Source: Methanomassiliicoccales archaeon
Lineage (GTDB): Archaea > Thermoplasmatota > Thermoplasmata > Methanomassiliicoccales > UBA472
Assembly (NCBI GenBank): GCA_035527755.1
Contig: DATKZX010000007.1
Coordinates: 42,229 to 106,228, forward strand
Length of the DNA: 64,000 nt
Direction: 5' to 3'
In this document: one piece after another, positions 43,760 through 52,131 of the stretch
Layout: each line of letters opens with the position of its first letter
How positions within the stretch are numbered: the stretch's first letter is position 1
Translations under genes and position numbers: made by a program
The notes under the pieces: model-generated
The model's database searches: none
Told to the model about the DNA's origin: nothing
What the model saw: only the letters and a program-made list of their open reading frames with translations

Positions 43760-44713
43760 CTAACTTCCTAAGTCTTCTGGCAGTCCCGCGGCCTTCAAGC
43801 CCATATCGAAGCATCCTATGGCTGCCACGGCGCCGATGATGCCCCGCTTCCCGGTTATCTCCACGATCTCGACCCCGTTGCGCTGGGCCACGTCCACCGC
43901 TTGCTGCGGTATGTAGATGACGCTCTTGGCCTTCCATCCATAGTCTTCCAGCTCCGGCGGTACTTTGAGGCCTACATAATAGGCCATGGTGGTCTCCGAG
44001 GACAAGGTGCTCTTCCGCAGCTCCTCCTTGAAATATTCCAGCAAGGCCGGAAGCTCGTTTTCCTTTATGGCGAAGCTGACCCCTACCGATGAGCAGTTGG
44101 TGGTCTTCTCCGGCACTTTGGGATTGAGTTGAATGATCTTATGTTTCAGCAGATGTCCGATCGGACATGCTTGCGCCACCTTCAGCATCATGGACCAGGT
44201 GGCCCCTTTCTGCTTGGTGTCCGTATCGTCCACCGAAATTATAACCCGCACCATTTTGGGGGTTATGATGGTCACTTCCACCCGATGTCCTCCCCCTATC
44301 TGGACGTCATCGGGGTATTCGGTGGCGATGGTCCCCGGTCCCTGGGGCATGCACGCGCCCACTCCCACGCTGGCGCCGGCAAGACCGACCCAGGTGGTCC
44401 TAACCTCCTCACCGTCGACCGTGACCGATCTCAAACCCTGTCCCCCAACGTCCTTGGAGGCCGGTCCGAAACGTATCTCTCGCTCACCGATGATGGTGTC
44501 CATGGTGATGGTGTTGCCCTCCACGGTGATGTTGGTGATGGCGCCCCCGGCACGCTTGCGATTGCAGGCGTCCCATTCCACCGGGCCTTTTGCAGAGCAT
44601 TCCTCGATGACCTGGGCCACTCCGTTCTTTTCATCGATCAGGGTAAAGATACCGCGACAGAACAATCGTCCATACTTTTTAGTGACCTCTTCCGGTGAGA
44701 GCCTTTGCACCAT
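43760..44713 (-). CDS. Methanogenesis marker protein 11
   Basis: The 317-residue protein matches methanogenesis marker protein 11, a family known almost only from methanogens. It contains ISVDDTDTKQKGATWSMMLK, a motif shared with the ATP-binding domain of TiaS-like enzymes, plus TTNCSSVGVSFA and a C-terminal GKRGIIGAVAAIGCFDMGLK. The biochemical role is unproven, and a relative outside methanogens cannot be excluded. The start at 44713 gives MVQRLSPEEV; an ATG at 44734 is also possible. Confidence 0.85.
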   Translation of the reverse strand: MVQRLSPEEVTKKYGRLFCRGIFTLIDEKNGVAQVIEECSAKGPVEWDACNRKRAGGAITNITVEGNTITMDTIIGEREIRFGPASKDVGGQGLRSVTVDGEEVRTTWVGLAGASVGVGACMPQGPGTIATEYPDDVQIGGGHRVEVTIITPKMVRVIISVDDTDTKQKGATWSMMLKVAQACPIGHLLKHKIIQLNPKVPEKTTNCSSVGVSFAIKENELPALLEYFKEELRKSTLSSETTMAYYVGLKVPPELEDYGWKAKSVIYIPQQAVDVAQRNGVEIVEITGKRGIIGAVAAIGCFDMGLKAAGLPEDLGS

Positions 44714-44759
44714 GATGACATCCCTATGCTCCATTGACTGGAGGTGTGGAAGGATACCC

Positions 44760-45656
44760 TTAGGCTTTATTATGGTTTCCCTGGTCCAGGGTCACGAGTC
44801 TGGAAGGGAGGGATGACATGGCCAGCAGCAATATTTCTCCCCATTTGTTCCTGTAGACGAGGAATTTGCCTTTGCAACCGAGGACCTCGCCGCGATGGTG
44901 GCCAGGGAGCGTATCGAACCGCGCCCGGGACAGGTCCAATGGTGGCAGGGGGTAATCGGTCAGCGATCGTACCCCGGTCGGTCTGATCAGATCACCGTTC
45001 ACCGAGGAAAGTGCACGATCGAGCATCTCTTGGTAGGCATCGCGGTCGATCCTTCGTCCTTGGGCCTTCAGGAACGCATTGCGGCGGACCCATTGTGTGG
45101 CCTTCAAAGCCTTGGAAAGGACGTTCTCAGCCTTCCTAGCCTCCAATCTATTGGGGTATATGCCTAGCTGAGCAATAGCGTCCGCACCCTGCTCTATGGC
45201 TCTTTCCATGAACCGGGAGGAGAGGGTCATGCCCACCTTGATCATGTCCCCATAGAACGCGGCGTAGACGCGATGCTCCCGGGCGCATATCTTTCCCCCT
45301 GGACAATCCGTGTTCACGCCATCGCATGCCGGTTCGAAGATACAGTTCTGCACCGGTATCCAGGAGGAGGCGCACATCGGGCATTGGTCGTACTGTCCTA
45401 TGACCTCGCGACGCATGGGGCAGGGTTGATGGCCGTTCTCGTTGAACGAACCGACGCAGCGGCGAGCCTCGGATACCGTAAGGTCCAGATGATCTCCTGG
45501 ATGGAACTCGGCGGACGCACCCTCCTCTATCCCGTTCTTTTTAAAATCGAAGATCACCAGCTTTGGCTGGAAACCCTCCCATTCCCAGGAGATGGCGTGG
45601 CCGGCATAGGCCATCAGTCTCTGACGCCGCAGGATGGCGTCCGCGGTCTCGAACAC
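44760..45656 (-). CDS. DUF2797 family protein
   Basis: The 298-residue protein matches the archaeal DUF2797 family. It has several cysteine pairs (RRCVGSF, HQPCPMRR, QCPMCASSW, ENCIFEPAC-like CIFEPAC, DCPGGKIC) in the N-terminal half that probably bind zinc or Fe-S. A segment HRVYAAFYGDMIKVGMTLSSRF resembles a GIY-YIG-like fold. No function is established. It precedes the marker 11 gene in the same direction. Confidence 0.82.
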   Translation of the reverse strand: MFETADAILRRQRLMAYAGHAISWEWEGFQPKLVIFDFKKNGIEEGASAEFHPGDHLDLTVSEARRCVGSFNENGHQPCPMRREVIGQYDQCPMCASSWIPVQNCIFEPACDGVNTDCPGGKICAREHRVYAAFYGDMIKVGMTLSSRFMERAIEQGADAIAQLGIYPNRLEARKAENVLSKALKATQWVRRNAFLKAQGRRIDRDAYQEMLDRALSSVNGDLIRPTGVRSLTDYPLPPLDLSRARFDTLPGHHRGEVLGCKGKFLVYRNKWGEILLLAMSSLPSRLVTLDQGNHNKA

Positions 45657-45766
45657 GCTCCTTCAACCGGTCAACGAAGATTAAAAAACTATGTTCCGGT
45701 GGAACGATCTTGAAGGCACATCGCTATGCAAACACCGTATCAGTAATGGAAATTCGCTGATAATAA

Positions 45767-45776
45767 TTTTATATTA
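45767..45776 (+). promoter_or_regulatory. TATA box of small membrane gene
   Basis: TTTTATATTA is centred about 26 bases before the ATG at 45798, with no Shine-Dalgarno motif, consistent with a leaderless transcript. Confidence 0.5.
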
Positions 45777-45797
45777 GATAGGCTCTGCTGAATCCAG

Positions 45798-46064
45798 ATG
45801 CTAAGCATTATCACCACGACCACTACAAGCGCTTCAAGCAGCGTCATATCCATCTCCACCGCCATAGGTGTGGGTGTAGGCGGTGCTTTGATCGCCATAC
45901 TGCTGATAATGTTGTTGTCTTCACGGGAGCTGATCTCCGCATCCAGCAAGAATTCTAAAAAGGTCTTGGCCTCGTTGGACGCGGCCATCGTCCCTCTGCT
46001 GGTGGTATTCTCTCTGACCATCGTCTTCCAGGTCCTGGAGATAGTGGGCACCATAAACGTATGA
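45798..46064 (+). CDS. Small two-span membrane protein
   Basis: The 88-residue protein has a Thr/Ser-rich N-terminus, a first span (GVGVGGALIAILLIMLLSS), a short polar loop with several Ser and Lys, and a second span (AAIVPLLVVFSLTIVFQVLEIVG). No family is recognised. A good TATA box precedes it. Confidence 0.65.
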   Translation: MLSIITTTTTSASSSVISISTAIGVGVGGALIAILLIMLLSSRELISASSKNSKKVLASLDAAIVPLLVVFSLTIVFQVLEIVGTINV

Positions 46065-46406
46065 GAGGATGCTTACGCCATCCTTCGGGGTACCATCGTT
46101 ATTTTTCATATTTTGATATCGCAGGATATCATGAAATATTCCATTCCATGCTCATTTCAGCCAATCTGGCTCCAATGATTTTTTTTTAAGGTGGTTCATA
46201 AGCGATGATGGGCCCGCATCAGATAAAAATCGACCACGGTCATCGAACAGGGCGTGCGATGGGAACGGTCCAGACCAACGTTCGTCATCCAAGGAAGGCA
46301 TCATATGGAAGTGGTAATTGGAGATAATTCTTATAGAGAAATATCTCTGAGAATTAGAATGTCATTTCAAGCTGAAATGGCAATGATCATAGGATGTGAA
46401 GATTAT
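46065..46406. other. Intergenic region with promoter dyads
   Basis: This 340-base gap holds no convincing gene, apart from possible upstream starts of the next one. A TTCTTATAGA element at about 46328-46337 may be its TATA box. Two dyads follow: AGAGA-AATA-TCTCT at about 46335-46348 and CATTTCA-AGC-TGAAATG at 46363-46379. Confidence 0.4.
46363..46379 (+). promoter_or_regulatory. Inverted repeat before the secreted-domain gene
   Basis: CATTTCA and TGAAATG flank a three-base centre, about 28 bases before the ATG at 46407 and downstream of the putative TATA box. It may be an operator or a small 5' mRNA hairpin. Confidence 0.35.
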
Positions 46407-46856
46407 ATGGGCAGGACAGTAAATACCCACGCGATAAGTGTCGTAATAATGTTCTTATTATTGTCGACCACACTATGCGTGTTCGCCACCGGTACGGCCG
46501 TAGCTGATTCGGACAGTACTTTGGCTTCCGTGAGCGGAAAGGTGGTAGACGCAGATGGGACCGGCCTAGCAGGAATTACCGTGGAATTGGAAAATGGTAC
46601 CTCGGTGATCTCGGACGCACAGGGTGGGTTTGCCATCATGGTCACCCCCGGGGAACATACCTTGACCTTCAGTGGCCCGGGTATCAACTCCAGAGATGTA
46701 ATGATAAGCACCGATAGTTCCGGATTGGCCATGGGTAATGTCTGGACCACCGAATCGAACGATGCCATGGACATGACCGTTCCGATCGTGCTCAGCGTCG
46801 TAGGATTGCTGGTCGTGCTTCTGCTGGTAATGATCTGGCGGAAAAAGAAGAAATAG
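46407..46856 (+). CDS. Secreted, membrane-anchored carboxypeptidase-regulatory-like protein
   Basis: The 149-residue protein starts with a signal-like segment (HAISVVIMFLLLSTTLCVFA). A beta-sandwich of the carboxypeptidase-regulatory type follows (SGKVVDADGTGLAGITVELE, then GGFAIMVTPGEHTLTF), and then a C-terminal span (PIVLSVVGLLVVLLLVMIW) with KKKK. It is probably exposed outside the cell and anchored by the last helix. The start at 46407 suits the signal segment; in-frame ATGs up to 51 codons upstream exist. Confidence 0.78.
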   Translation: MGRTVNTHAISVVIMFLLLSTTLCVFATGTAVADSDSTLASVSGKVVDADGTGLAGITVELENGTSVISDAQGGFAIMVTPGEHTLTFSGPGINSRDVMISTDSSGLAMGNVWTTESNDAMDMTVPIVLSVVGLLVVLLLVMIWRKKKK

Positions 46857-47191
46857 TGATAAAAAACCCCTTCCACTTTTTTTAAAAGGCCCGTTCCAGA
46901 TATCACATCCGGGCGCGCATGGACGGGAGCATAACTCTCTGTGATACCAAGGTCTGACAACATGGCCATCGTCGGTCCCATTTAGGAGCTGATCATCCGC
47001 CGACCCATGTCGATAGGTCGTTCGTGCTTTGTTCGGGCGGCGGTACGAGAAAGATCAGCTCTCAGGCGTTCATGAACATCGATCGCGTGATCAGATGACC
47101 GAATGGCGATGTCAATTCAGTGCCGTTTAAAGGCTCTGAAAGAGATCGCCCGAAAGAAAAGGTGTTCTGATAGGTCTACCGATCATTTACC
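46857..47191. other. G/C-rich convergent intergenic region, possible structured RNA
   Basis: This 335-base gap lies between the ends of two convergent genes. Such gaps need no promoters and are usually short. It starts with a T7 run at 46877-46883, a likely terminator. Its centre holds nested complementary arms: GAGCTGATC (46986-46994) with GATCAGCTC (47053-47061), and inside them CCGCCG with CGGCGG. I find no open frame of interest and no match to tRNA, RNase P or SRP RNA. Confidence 0.4.
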
Positions 47192-47839
47192 CTAAAGGCT
47201 CTCTTCCTCTTCCTTCTTAGAAAGGAACTCCGGTGGTATCTCCTGGGTCAGGAACACGGTCTTCCCGGCCTGGGATATCACATTGCCGGCCTCGATGGCC
47301 GCCGTAGCATCGATCTCCAATATGATCGGGGCCTCCACCCTTACCCTGCCCGCATTAAATGCATCCTGGTATGTCTTGGACAAATGCACCATCTTGCGGT
47401 CCGAGGGCCGCAGGCCCGTTTCCAAGATGATGTCCGCCTCCTCAGGAGTGGCGGGGTAGTACAGGAATTCCGGGATGTTGTCCGTGGGAAGCTTAAGGTC
47501 CAGTTCCAGGGAGTGACCGTAAGTGGCGCGCATGAGGTCGTTGCTAATCTGGTAACGGCCTTTGGGGTCGGTCTCGATTATGGCCACAACGTGATGGGGT
47601 CTGAGCCAGTGATACCTGCGGTTGCTGTCGCGCATGGCGCTGATGAAATCGCGCAGGTTCACGAATCCCTGCTCGTCCATATCCAGGCCGAACCGCTCCG
47701 GGAAATGGCGCAGCACACCGGCCAGTGTCCGTCCCAATTGCTCGAGCTCCTGCTCGCTCATCAAGAACTTACCCGGCTCTCCGCAGATGGGACAGGTCTC
47801 CCCGCGATAATAACCGTGCTCGCCGCATTCCCTTAACAT
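47192..47839 (-). CDS. kptA: RNA 2'-phosphotransferase (KptA/Tpt1)
   Basis: The 215-residue protein matches KptA/Tpt1, which removes a splice-junction 2'-phosphate from RNA with NAD. The N-terminal zinc ribbon (CGEHGYYRGETCPICGE) is common in archaeal members. The transferase part includes LGRTLAGVLRHFPERFGLD, RYHWLRPHHVVAIIE, GHSLELD and HLSKTYQDAFNAG. The ATG at 47839 has GAGGG eight bases upstream; a TTG seven codons earlier is unlikely. Confidence 0.93.
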   Translation of the reverse strand: MLRECGEHGYYRGETCPICGEPGKFLMSEQELEQLGRTLAGVLRHFPERFGLDMDEQGFVNLRDFISAMRDSNRRYHWLRPHHVVAIIETDPKGRYQISNDLMRATYGHSLELDLKLPTDNIPEFLYYPATPEEADIILETGLRPSDRKMVHLSKTYQDAFNAGRVRVEAPIILEIDATAAIEAGNVISQAGKTVFLTQEIPPEFLSKKEEEESL

Positions 47840-47868
47840 AACGAACCCTCGAACATACAAAGTTGATA

Positions 47869-48774
47869 TTAAACTTTAGGCCGTTCCTGGCGTCCCAGAA
47901 CCCTCTCAGCCGCCTGCACGGTGTTCTGCATCAGCATGATTATGGTCATCGGCCCTACTCCGCCGGGCACCGGTGTGATCGCCGACGCCTTTTCTTTCAC
48001 CGCGGCGAAATCCACGTCGCCTACGAAGCGGTACCCTCTAGGCGCGGTCGGATCATCGATGCGGTTGGAACCGACGTCCACCACCACCGCTCCCTCCTTC
48101 ACCATATCGGCCGTGATGAAGTTGGCCTTCCCCATGGCCGAGACCAGCACATCCGCTTGCAGTGTGATGTCCTTCAGGTTCTCGGTCCGCGAATGACACA
48201 CTGTGACCGTGGCGTCGGCCGCCTGGTTCTTCTGCATCAATATGGCCGCCAGCGGTTTGCCCACTATGTTGCTGCGCCCTACTATGACCACATGCTTCCC
48301 GGCCACTTTATGACCGCTGCGCGAAAGGAGCTCCTGAATGCCGTGGGGGGTGGCCGGAAGGAAACCGTCGTTCTCCCCGATCAGCATCTTGCCCACGTTC
48401 ACCGGGTGGAAGGCGTCCACGTCCTTGTCCGGGTCTATGGCCCGAACGATCTTGCTGACATCGATGTGCTTGGGCACGGGCATCTGCACCAATATGCCGT
48501 GGATCCGGGGATCATCATTGAGCTTCTCGATCAATCCGAGGAGGGAACCCTCGCTGTAATCCGAGGGCATGATCAACGTCTGAGAATAGATGCCAAGTTC
48601 CTGGCAGGCCTTGCCTTTCATCCTGACGTAGGACGAAGAGGCCGGATCATCACCCACCAATATGACCGTCAGCCCGGGGGTGATCCCTTCGGATTGCAGC
48701 TTGGCGATCCTCTTGGTCAGGTCCTTCCGGATCTGGTCTGCGACCTCCTTGCCATTGATGATCTTTGCGCCCAT
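47869..48774 (-). CDS. folD: Methylene-THF dehydrogenase / methenyl-THF cyclohydrolase
   Basis: FolD interconverts 10-formyl-, methenyl- and methylene-tetrahydrofolate with NAD(P). The 301-residue length is normal. The substrate and catalytic residues are in SSYVRMKGKACQELGI (Tyr49, Lys53), and the cofactor fold is VIVGRSNIVGKPLAAIL, followed by VDVGSNR. The true start is the ATG at 48774, about 30 bases after a TTTATTAATATT element on the minus strand. It is divergent from formate-THF ligase, the enzyme of the previous step. Confidence 0.96.
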   Translation of the reverse strand: MGAKIINGKEVADQIRKDLTKRIAKLQSEGITPGLTVILVGDDPASSSYVRMKGKACQELGIYSQTLIMPSDYSEGSLLGLIEKLNDDPRIHGILVQMPVPKHIDVSKIVRAIDPDKDVDAFHPVNVGKMLIGENDGFLPATPHGIQELLSRSGHKVAGKHVVIVGRSNIVGKPLAAILMQKNQAADATVTVCHSRTENLKDITLQADVLVSAMGKANFITADMVKEGAVVVDVGSNRIDDPTAPRGYRFVGDVDFAAVKEKASAITPVPGGVGPMTIIMLMQNTVQAAERVLGRQERPKV

Positions 48775-48835
48775 TTCCAGTCCAGGCTCTTGATGGCATA
48801 GCAATATTAATAAAAATTGGGGACACGGGTAAAAA

Positions 48836-48847
48836 AATACTTTATCC
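48836..48847 (+). promoter_or_regulatory. Promoter of formate-THF ligase gene
   Basis: AATACTTTATCC precedes the ATG at 48881 by about 34-45 bases. folD on the other strand has its own TATA-like element about 25 bases away, so the two one-carbon genes share a 106-base control region. Confidence 0.4.
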
Positions 48848-48880
48848 TCAGGCTGGATATCGGATTCGGTCAGAGAGCCC

Positions 48881-50554
48881 ATGAAGAGCAATATTGAGAT
48901 CGCCCAGGAGGCCCAGGTCCTCACCATCGATAAGATCGCCGCCAAATTGGATATCTCAATGGAAGAGATCGTACCATACGGGCGGCATATGGCCAAGGTG
49001 CCTTTGTCCGTGCTGCGCCGCTTCGAAGGCCAGGAGAACGGGAAACTGATCCTTACCACGGCGATCACTCCCACTCCGGCCGGTGAGGGCAAGACCGTCA
49101 CCACCATAGGTTTGGTCCAGGCCCTGGGGCTTAAGGGGCATAAGGTCATGGGCGCGATACGCGAACCGTCCCTGGGACCTACGTTCGGTCTGAAGGGCGG
49201 CGCCACTGGAGGAGGCCTTTCCCAGGTCTATCCGATGTGGGACATCGACCTGCATTTCACCGGGGACATCCATGCAGTGGGGGCGGCCCACAACCTTCTA
49301 TCGGCCATCCTGGAGAACCACATCGCCAAAGGGAACAAGCTGAACATCGATCCCACCCGGATCTTTCTGATGAAGGCCATCGACATGAACTGCCGGGAAC
49401 TGCGCAATATAGTGGTTGGCCTCGGGGGGCGCAAGGAGGGGGGAATACCGCACGAGAGCGGGTTCCTCATCACCGTGGCGTCGGAGATCAGCGCCATACT
49501 GGCTCTGACGACCTCGATGACAGACCTCAAGGAGAGGCTGGGAAGGATCATCGTCGGCTACACCTACGACAACCGCCCGGTGGAGGCCAAGGAACTGGGG
49601 TGCGTCGGAGCCATGGCCATTTTGCTCAAGGACACCATACATCCGAACCTGGTGCAGACATTGGAAGGACAGCCCTTCTTCATTCATGGATTTCCCTTCG
49701 CCAATATTGCCCACGGTAACAGCAGCCTCATCGCCACCAAGTATGCGTTGAAGATGTGCGACATGGTGGTCACCGAGGCTGGATTCGGGGCCGACCTGGG
49801 TGCGGAGAAGTTCTTCGACATCGTCTGCCGGAACAACGGCTTCCGTCCCGACTGCGTTGTCCTGGTATGCTCCATCCGGGCGCTGAAGATGCATGGCGGC
49901 TGTCATCTTTCCAAAGCTGCCTGCGAGGACCTCAAGACGCTCAAGGACGGCTTCCCCAACCTGGACAAGCATGTGGATAACATCCGCAAGTTCGGTGTTC
50001 CCATGGTGGTCGCCATCAACCATTTCAGCGTCGATACGGAGCAGGAGATCGCCCTGGTCAGAGAGCATTGCCGTGAACTCGGGGTGCGTTGTGCGGTGTC
50101 CTATGTGTTCGATAAGGGCGGTGAAGGAGGACAGGAGCTAGCCAACCAGGTGGACGAGATACTGGAGAAGGAGACCTCCAATTTCCACTTCCTATACGAT
50201 ATCGATCAACCCCTCAAGGACAAGATCAAGACCATCGCCACCGAGATGTACGGGGCAAAGTACGTGGTCTATGAGGGCGCCGCCCAGAGGCATCTCAAGA
50301 CCATCGAGGGGTCCGGCCTGGGCCATTTCATGGTTTGCATGGCCAAGACCCAACTATCGCTCACTGATAAGTCGGAACTAAAAGGGGCGCCCCGGGACTG
50401 GATATTGAACGTCAGGGAGATATTCGTGTCCGCAGGGGCGGGGTTCGTGGTGCCCATATGCGGCCGTATCATGCTCATACCCGGACTGCCCTCGCAGCCG
50501 GCGGCATTGAGCATGGACATTGACGAGAACGGGCGGATCACCGGTCTTTACTGA
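48881..50554 (+). CDS. fhs: Formate-tetrahydrofolate ligase
   Basis: This 557-residue enzyme makes 10-formyl-THF from formate, THF and ATP, the entry of the THF methyl branch of the Wood-Ljungdahl pathway. The P-loop TPAGEGKTVTTIGL is at residues 65-78; other family segments are EPSLGPTFGLKGGATGGG, FTGDIHAVGAAHNLL and the C-terminal IMLIPGLPSQPAA. Length is full. Many methanogens lack this gene because they use tetrahydromethanopterin. The last 17 bases overlap the convergent DUF3786 gene. Confidence 0.97.
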   Translation: MKSNIEIAQEAQVLTIDKIAAKLDISMEEIVPYGRHMAKVPLSVLRRFEGQENGKLILTTAITPTPAGEGKTVTTIGLVQALGLKGHKVMGAIREPSLGPTFGLKGGATGGGLSQVYPMWDIDLHFTGDIHAVGAAHNLLSAILENHIAKGNKLNIDPTRIFLMKAIDMNCRELRNIVVGLGGRKEGGIPHESGFLITVASEISAILALTTSMTDLKERLGRIIVGYTYDNRPVEAKELGCVGAMAILLKDTIHPNLVQTLEGQPFFIHGFPFANIAHGNSSLIATKYALKMCDMVVTEAGFGADLGAEKFFDIVCRNNGFRPDCVVLVCSIRALKMHGGCHLSKAACEDLKTLKDGFPNLDKHVDNIRKFGVPMVVAINHFSVDTEQEIALVREHCRELGVRCAVSYVFDKGGEGGQELANQVDEILEKETSNFHFLYDIDQPLKDKIKTIATEMYGAKYVVYEGAAQRHLKTIEGSGLGHFMVCMAKTQLSLTDKSELKGAPRDWILNVREIFVSAGAGFVVPICGRIMLIPGLPSQPAALSMDIDENGRITGLY

Positions 50555-51137
50555 CCAGCATCTGGCAGAGACAAATGCCCAGCTCGGCCAGGTCCTCGGC
50601 CGGCAATGTCCCGGCGCCACCCTTGTCAAAGAGCATATTGGCTCCGGGTGGAACATCCTCGTCACCCTGCCACACGATGGCCGCCAGACGTAATCGTGGG
50701 AAAACATAGAAGAGGGCGGCGGCATCCCCCATCTTCAGCGATCGTCCTCCGAGCGGCCGACCGACCTTCGATAGCTCTTTTGGCATATTTCCGAAACGCG
50801 ACGCCAACGGGGTCACCGCCCTCTGCCGAAAGGCCGTTGCGAAAGGTGAAGCGCCCTTCAACTGCTCGAACGACATCCATTCGTCATCTCTCTTCCAATC
50901 CTGGCAACCCCTGAGATGATGCAGTGCGATCAGCCCCCATCCTCCGCTTAGCTCCGGGGGCACGGTGACCTTCTGGTCGGTCATCGATACCAGGATGGTG
51001 CTTCCCAGGGTGGGTAGCGAGATGTCATCGCTCTGCAGAGAGGCCCCGGAGCTTTTAGCCAGGTCCCGAGGGGAGATCCCTTCCAAGGCTTTCCAGGCCA
51101 GTACCGTTGCCTGTCCATCCGCGGGGTTACAGATCAT
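50538..51137 (-). CDS. DUF3786 family protein
   Basis: The 199-residue protein matches DUF3786 in its C-terminal part: MGDAAALFYVFPRLRLAAIVWQGDEDVPPGANMLFD, with the LPAEDLAELG tail. Such proteins are frequent in anaerobes with corrinoid and one-carbon enzymes, but have no proven role. It overlaps the polysaccharide deacetylase-like gene upstream by 11 bases, so the two are probably co-transcribed. Confidence 0.8.
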   Translation of the reverse strand: MICNPADGQATVLAWKALEGISPRDLAKSSGASLQSDDISLPTLGSTILVSMTDQKVTVPPELSGGWGLIALHHLRGCQDWKRDDEWMSFEQLKGASPFATAFRQRAVTPLASRFGNMPKELSKVGRPLGGRSLKMGDAAALFYVFPRLRLAAIVWQGDEDVPPGANMLFDKGGAGTLPAEDLAELGICLCQMLVSKDR

Positions 51138-51960
51138 TCTTCCTCCGAAGATGGTCGGCCAAGGTCACGAACTCCACCCCGGTCTCCTGACCGTGACGTA
51201 GTAGGGAGAGCAGGTCCTCCGTGCCTCGCTGGACCACATCCTTGGACAACAGTCCGCCGCTGAAGCTTTCCACCAGGTGCCATGAATGAGTGGCGATCAC
51301 CAGCAACCCTTCGTCCAGCTGGTCCATCATTTCCAGGTAGTCGGTCATGGGGCGATTGCCCTCGTGGTACGGCCATAGATAGGAGACGATCTTCCGACCT
51401 TTCCGGTCAAGTGACCAGCATACCGGGGCTTCCAGCAGTCCGTCGGGACGACGATACGGGGATACCTTTCCGCTCACCATCGGCGCGGTATCAGAGGAAT
51501 CATAGAGATATCGGCGGCGACAAAGCTCCGCCATTAACGGTGCGCTCGTTCTCTGGTAAGGTGCTCGGAAACCTCTTCTGTTCCGGCCGAACGTTCGGTC
51601 CAGGGCCGTTTCCGCCCTGTCAAGTACCTCTCTTACCTGCCCTTCGTCCAATGGTATCCCGGTCTCCTTTCCGGTGAAGTCCTCGTGGTCGTAGCCATGA
51701 ACGGCCGTCTCGTGGCCTTCCATGATCTTGGCCAGGTCCAACCCATCGGATATTTCATCAGCGGTTCGTCCTTCCCAGAAGAACGTCCCCCTCACTCCGG
51801 ACTCGCGCAGCAGTTCCAGGATCATCTGCAATCCTTGGGCCGAGGAGGTAAAGCGAGGGCTGCGGTCCCCGTTCCGGGTGTTGGAGATGGAGCATATCTC
51901 ACCATGGCAGGCCAGATTGACGTCCCGATCGACATCCACGGTGAAGGCCACTGAGCGCAC
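51127..51960 (-). CDS. Polysaccharide deacetylase-like (NodB homology) protein
   Basis: The 277-residue protein starts VRSVAFTVDVDRDVN, the first NodB motif with its aspartate pair. It continues with GTFFWEGRTAD and HETAVHGYDHEDF (metal histidines), FRAPYQ and a C-terminal LLVIATHSWHLVE. It probably removes N-acetyl groups from a sugar polymer or a related substrate. I chose the GTG at 51960, because the likely TATA box at 52010-52020 would place the transcript start downstream of the TTG at 52008. Confidence 0.82.
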   Translation of the reverse strand: MRSVAFTVDVDRDVNLACHGEICSISNTRNGDRSPRFTSSAQGLQMILELLRESGVRGTFFWEGRTADEISDGLDLAKIMEGHETAVHGYDHEDFTGKETGIPLDEGQVREVLDRAETALDRTFGRNRRGFRAPYQRTSAPLMAELCRRRYLYDSSDTAPMVSGKVSPYRRPDGLLEAPVCWSLDRKGRKIVSYLWPYHEGNRPMTDYLEMMDQLDEGLLVIATHSWHLVESFSGGLLSKDVVQRGTEDLLSLLRHGQETGVEFVTLADHLRRKNDL

Positions 51961-52131
51961 GTGGAGGATATCCCGGCCGAGGGACTTAAGAGGTACGGTC
52001 CCCCGCAAAAGTTTTTAATATCTGGCTAATGGTGGCAAACATATTATGGCCGACACCCCCGGATCATTCGATCGCCATGCCAGGTCAATGCGGCGCATCG
52101 CTGCCGGAAAGGGGGTGGACCACTGCCAAAG

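Noticed and set aside
47863..48801. A 312-codon open frame on the plus strand antisense to folD
   Set aside because: It mirrors the strongly conserved folD gene; its translation is rich in His, Arg and Gly with no family features, as expected of a shadow frame in G/C-rich DNA.
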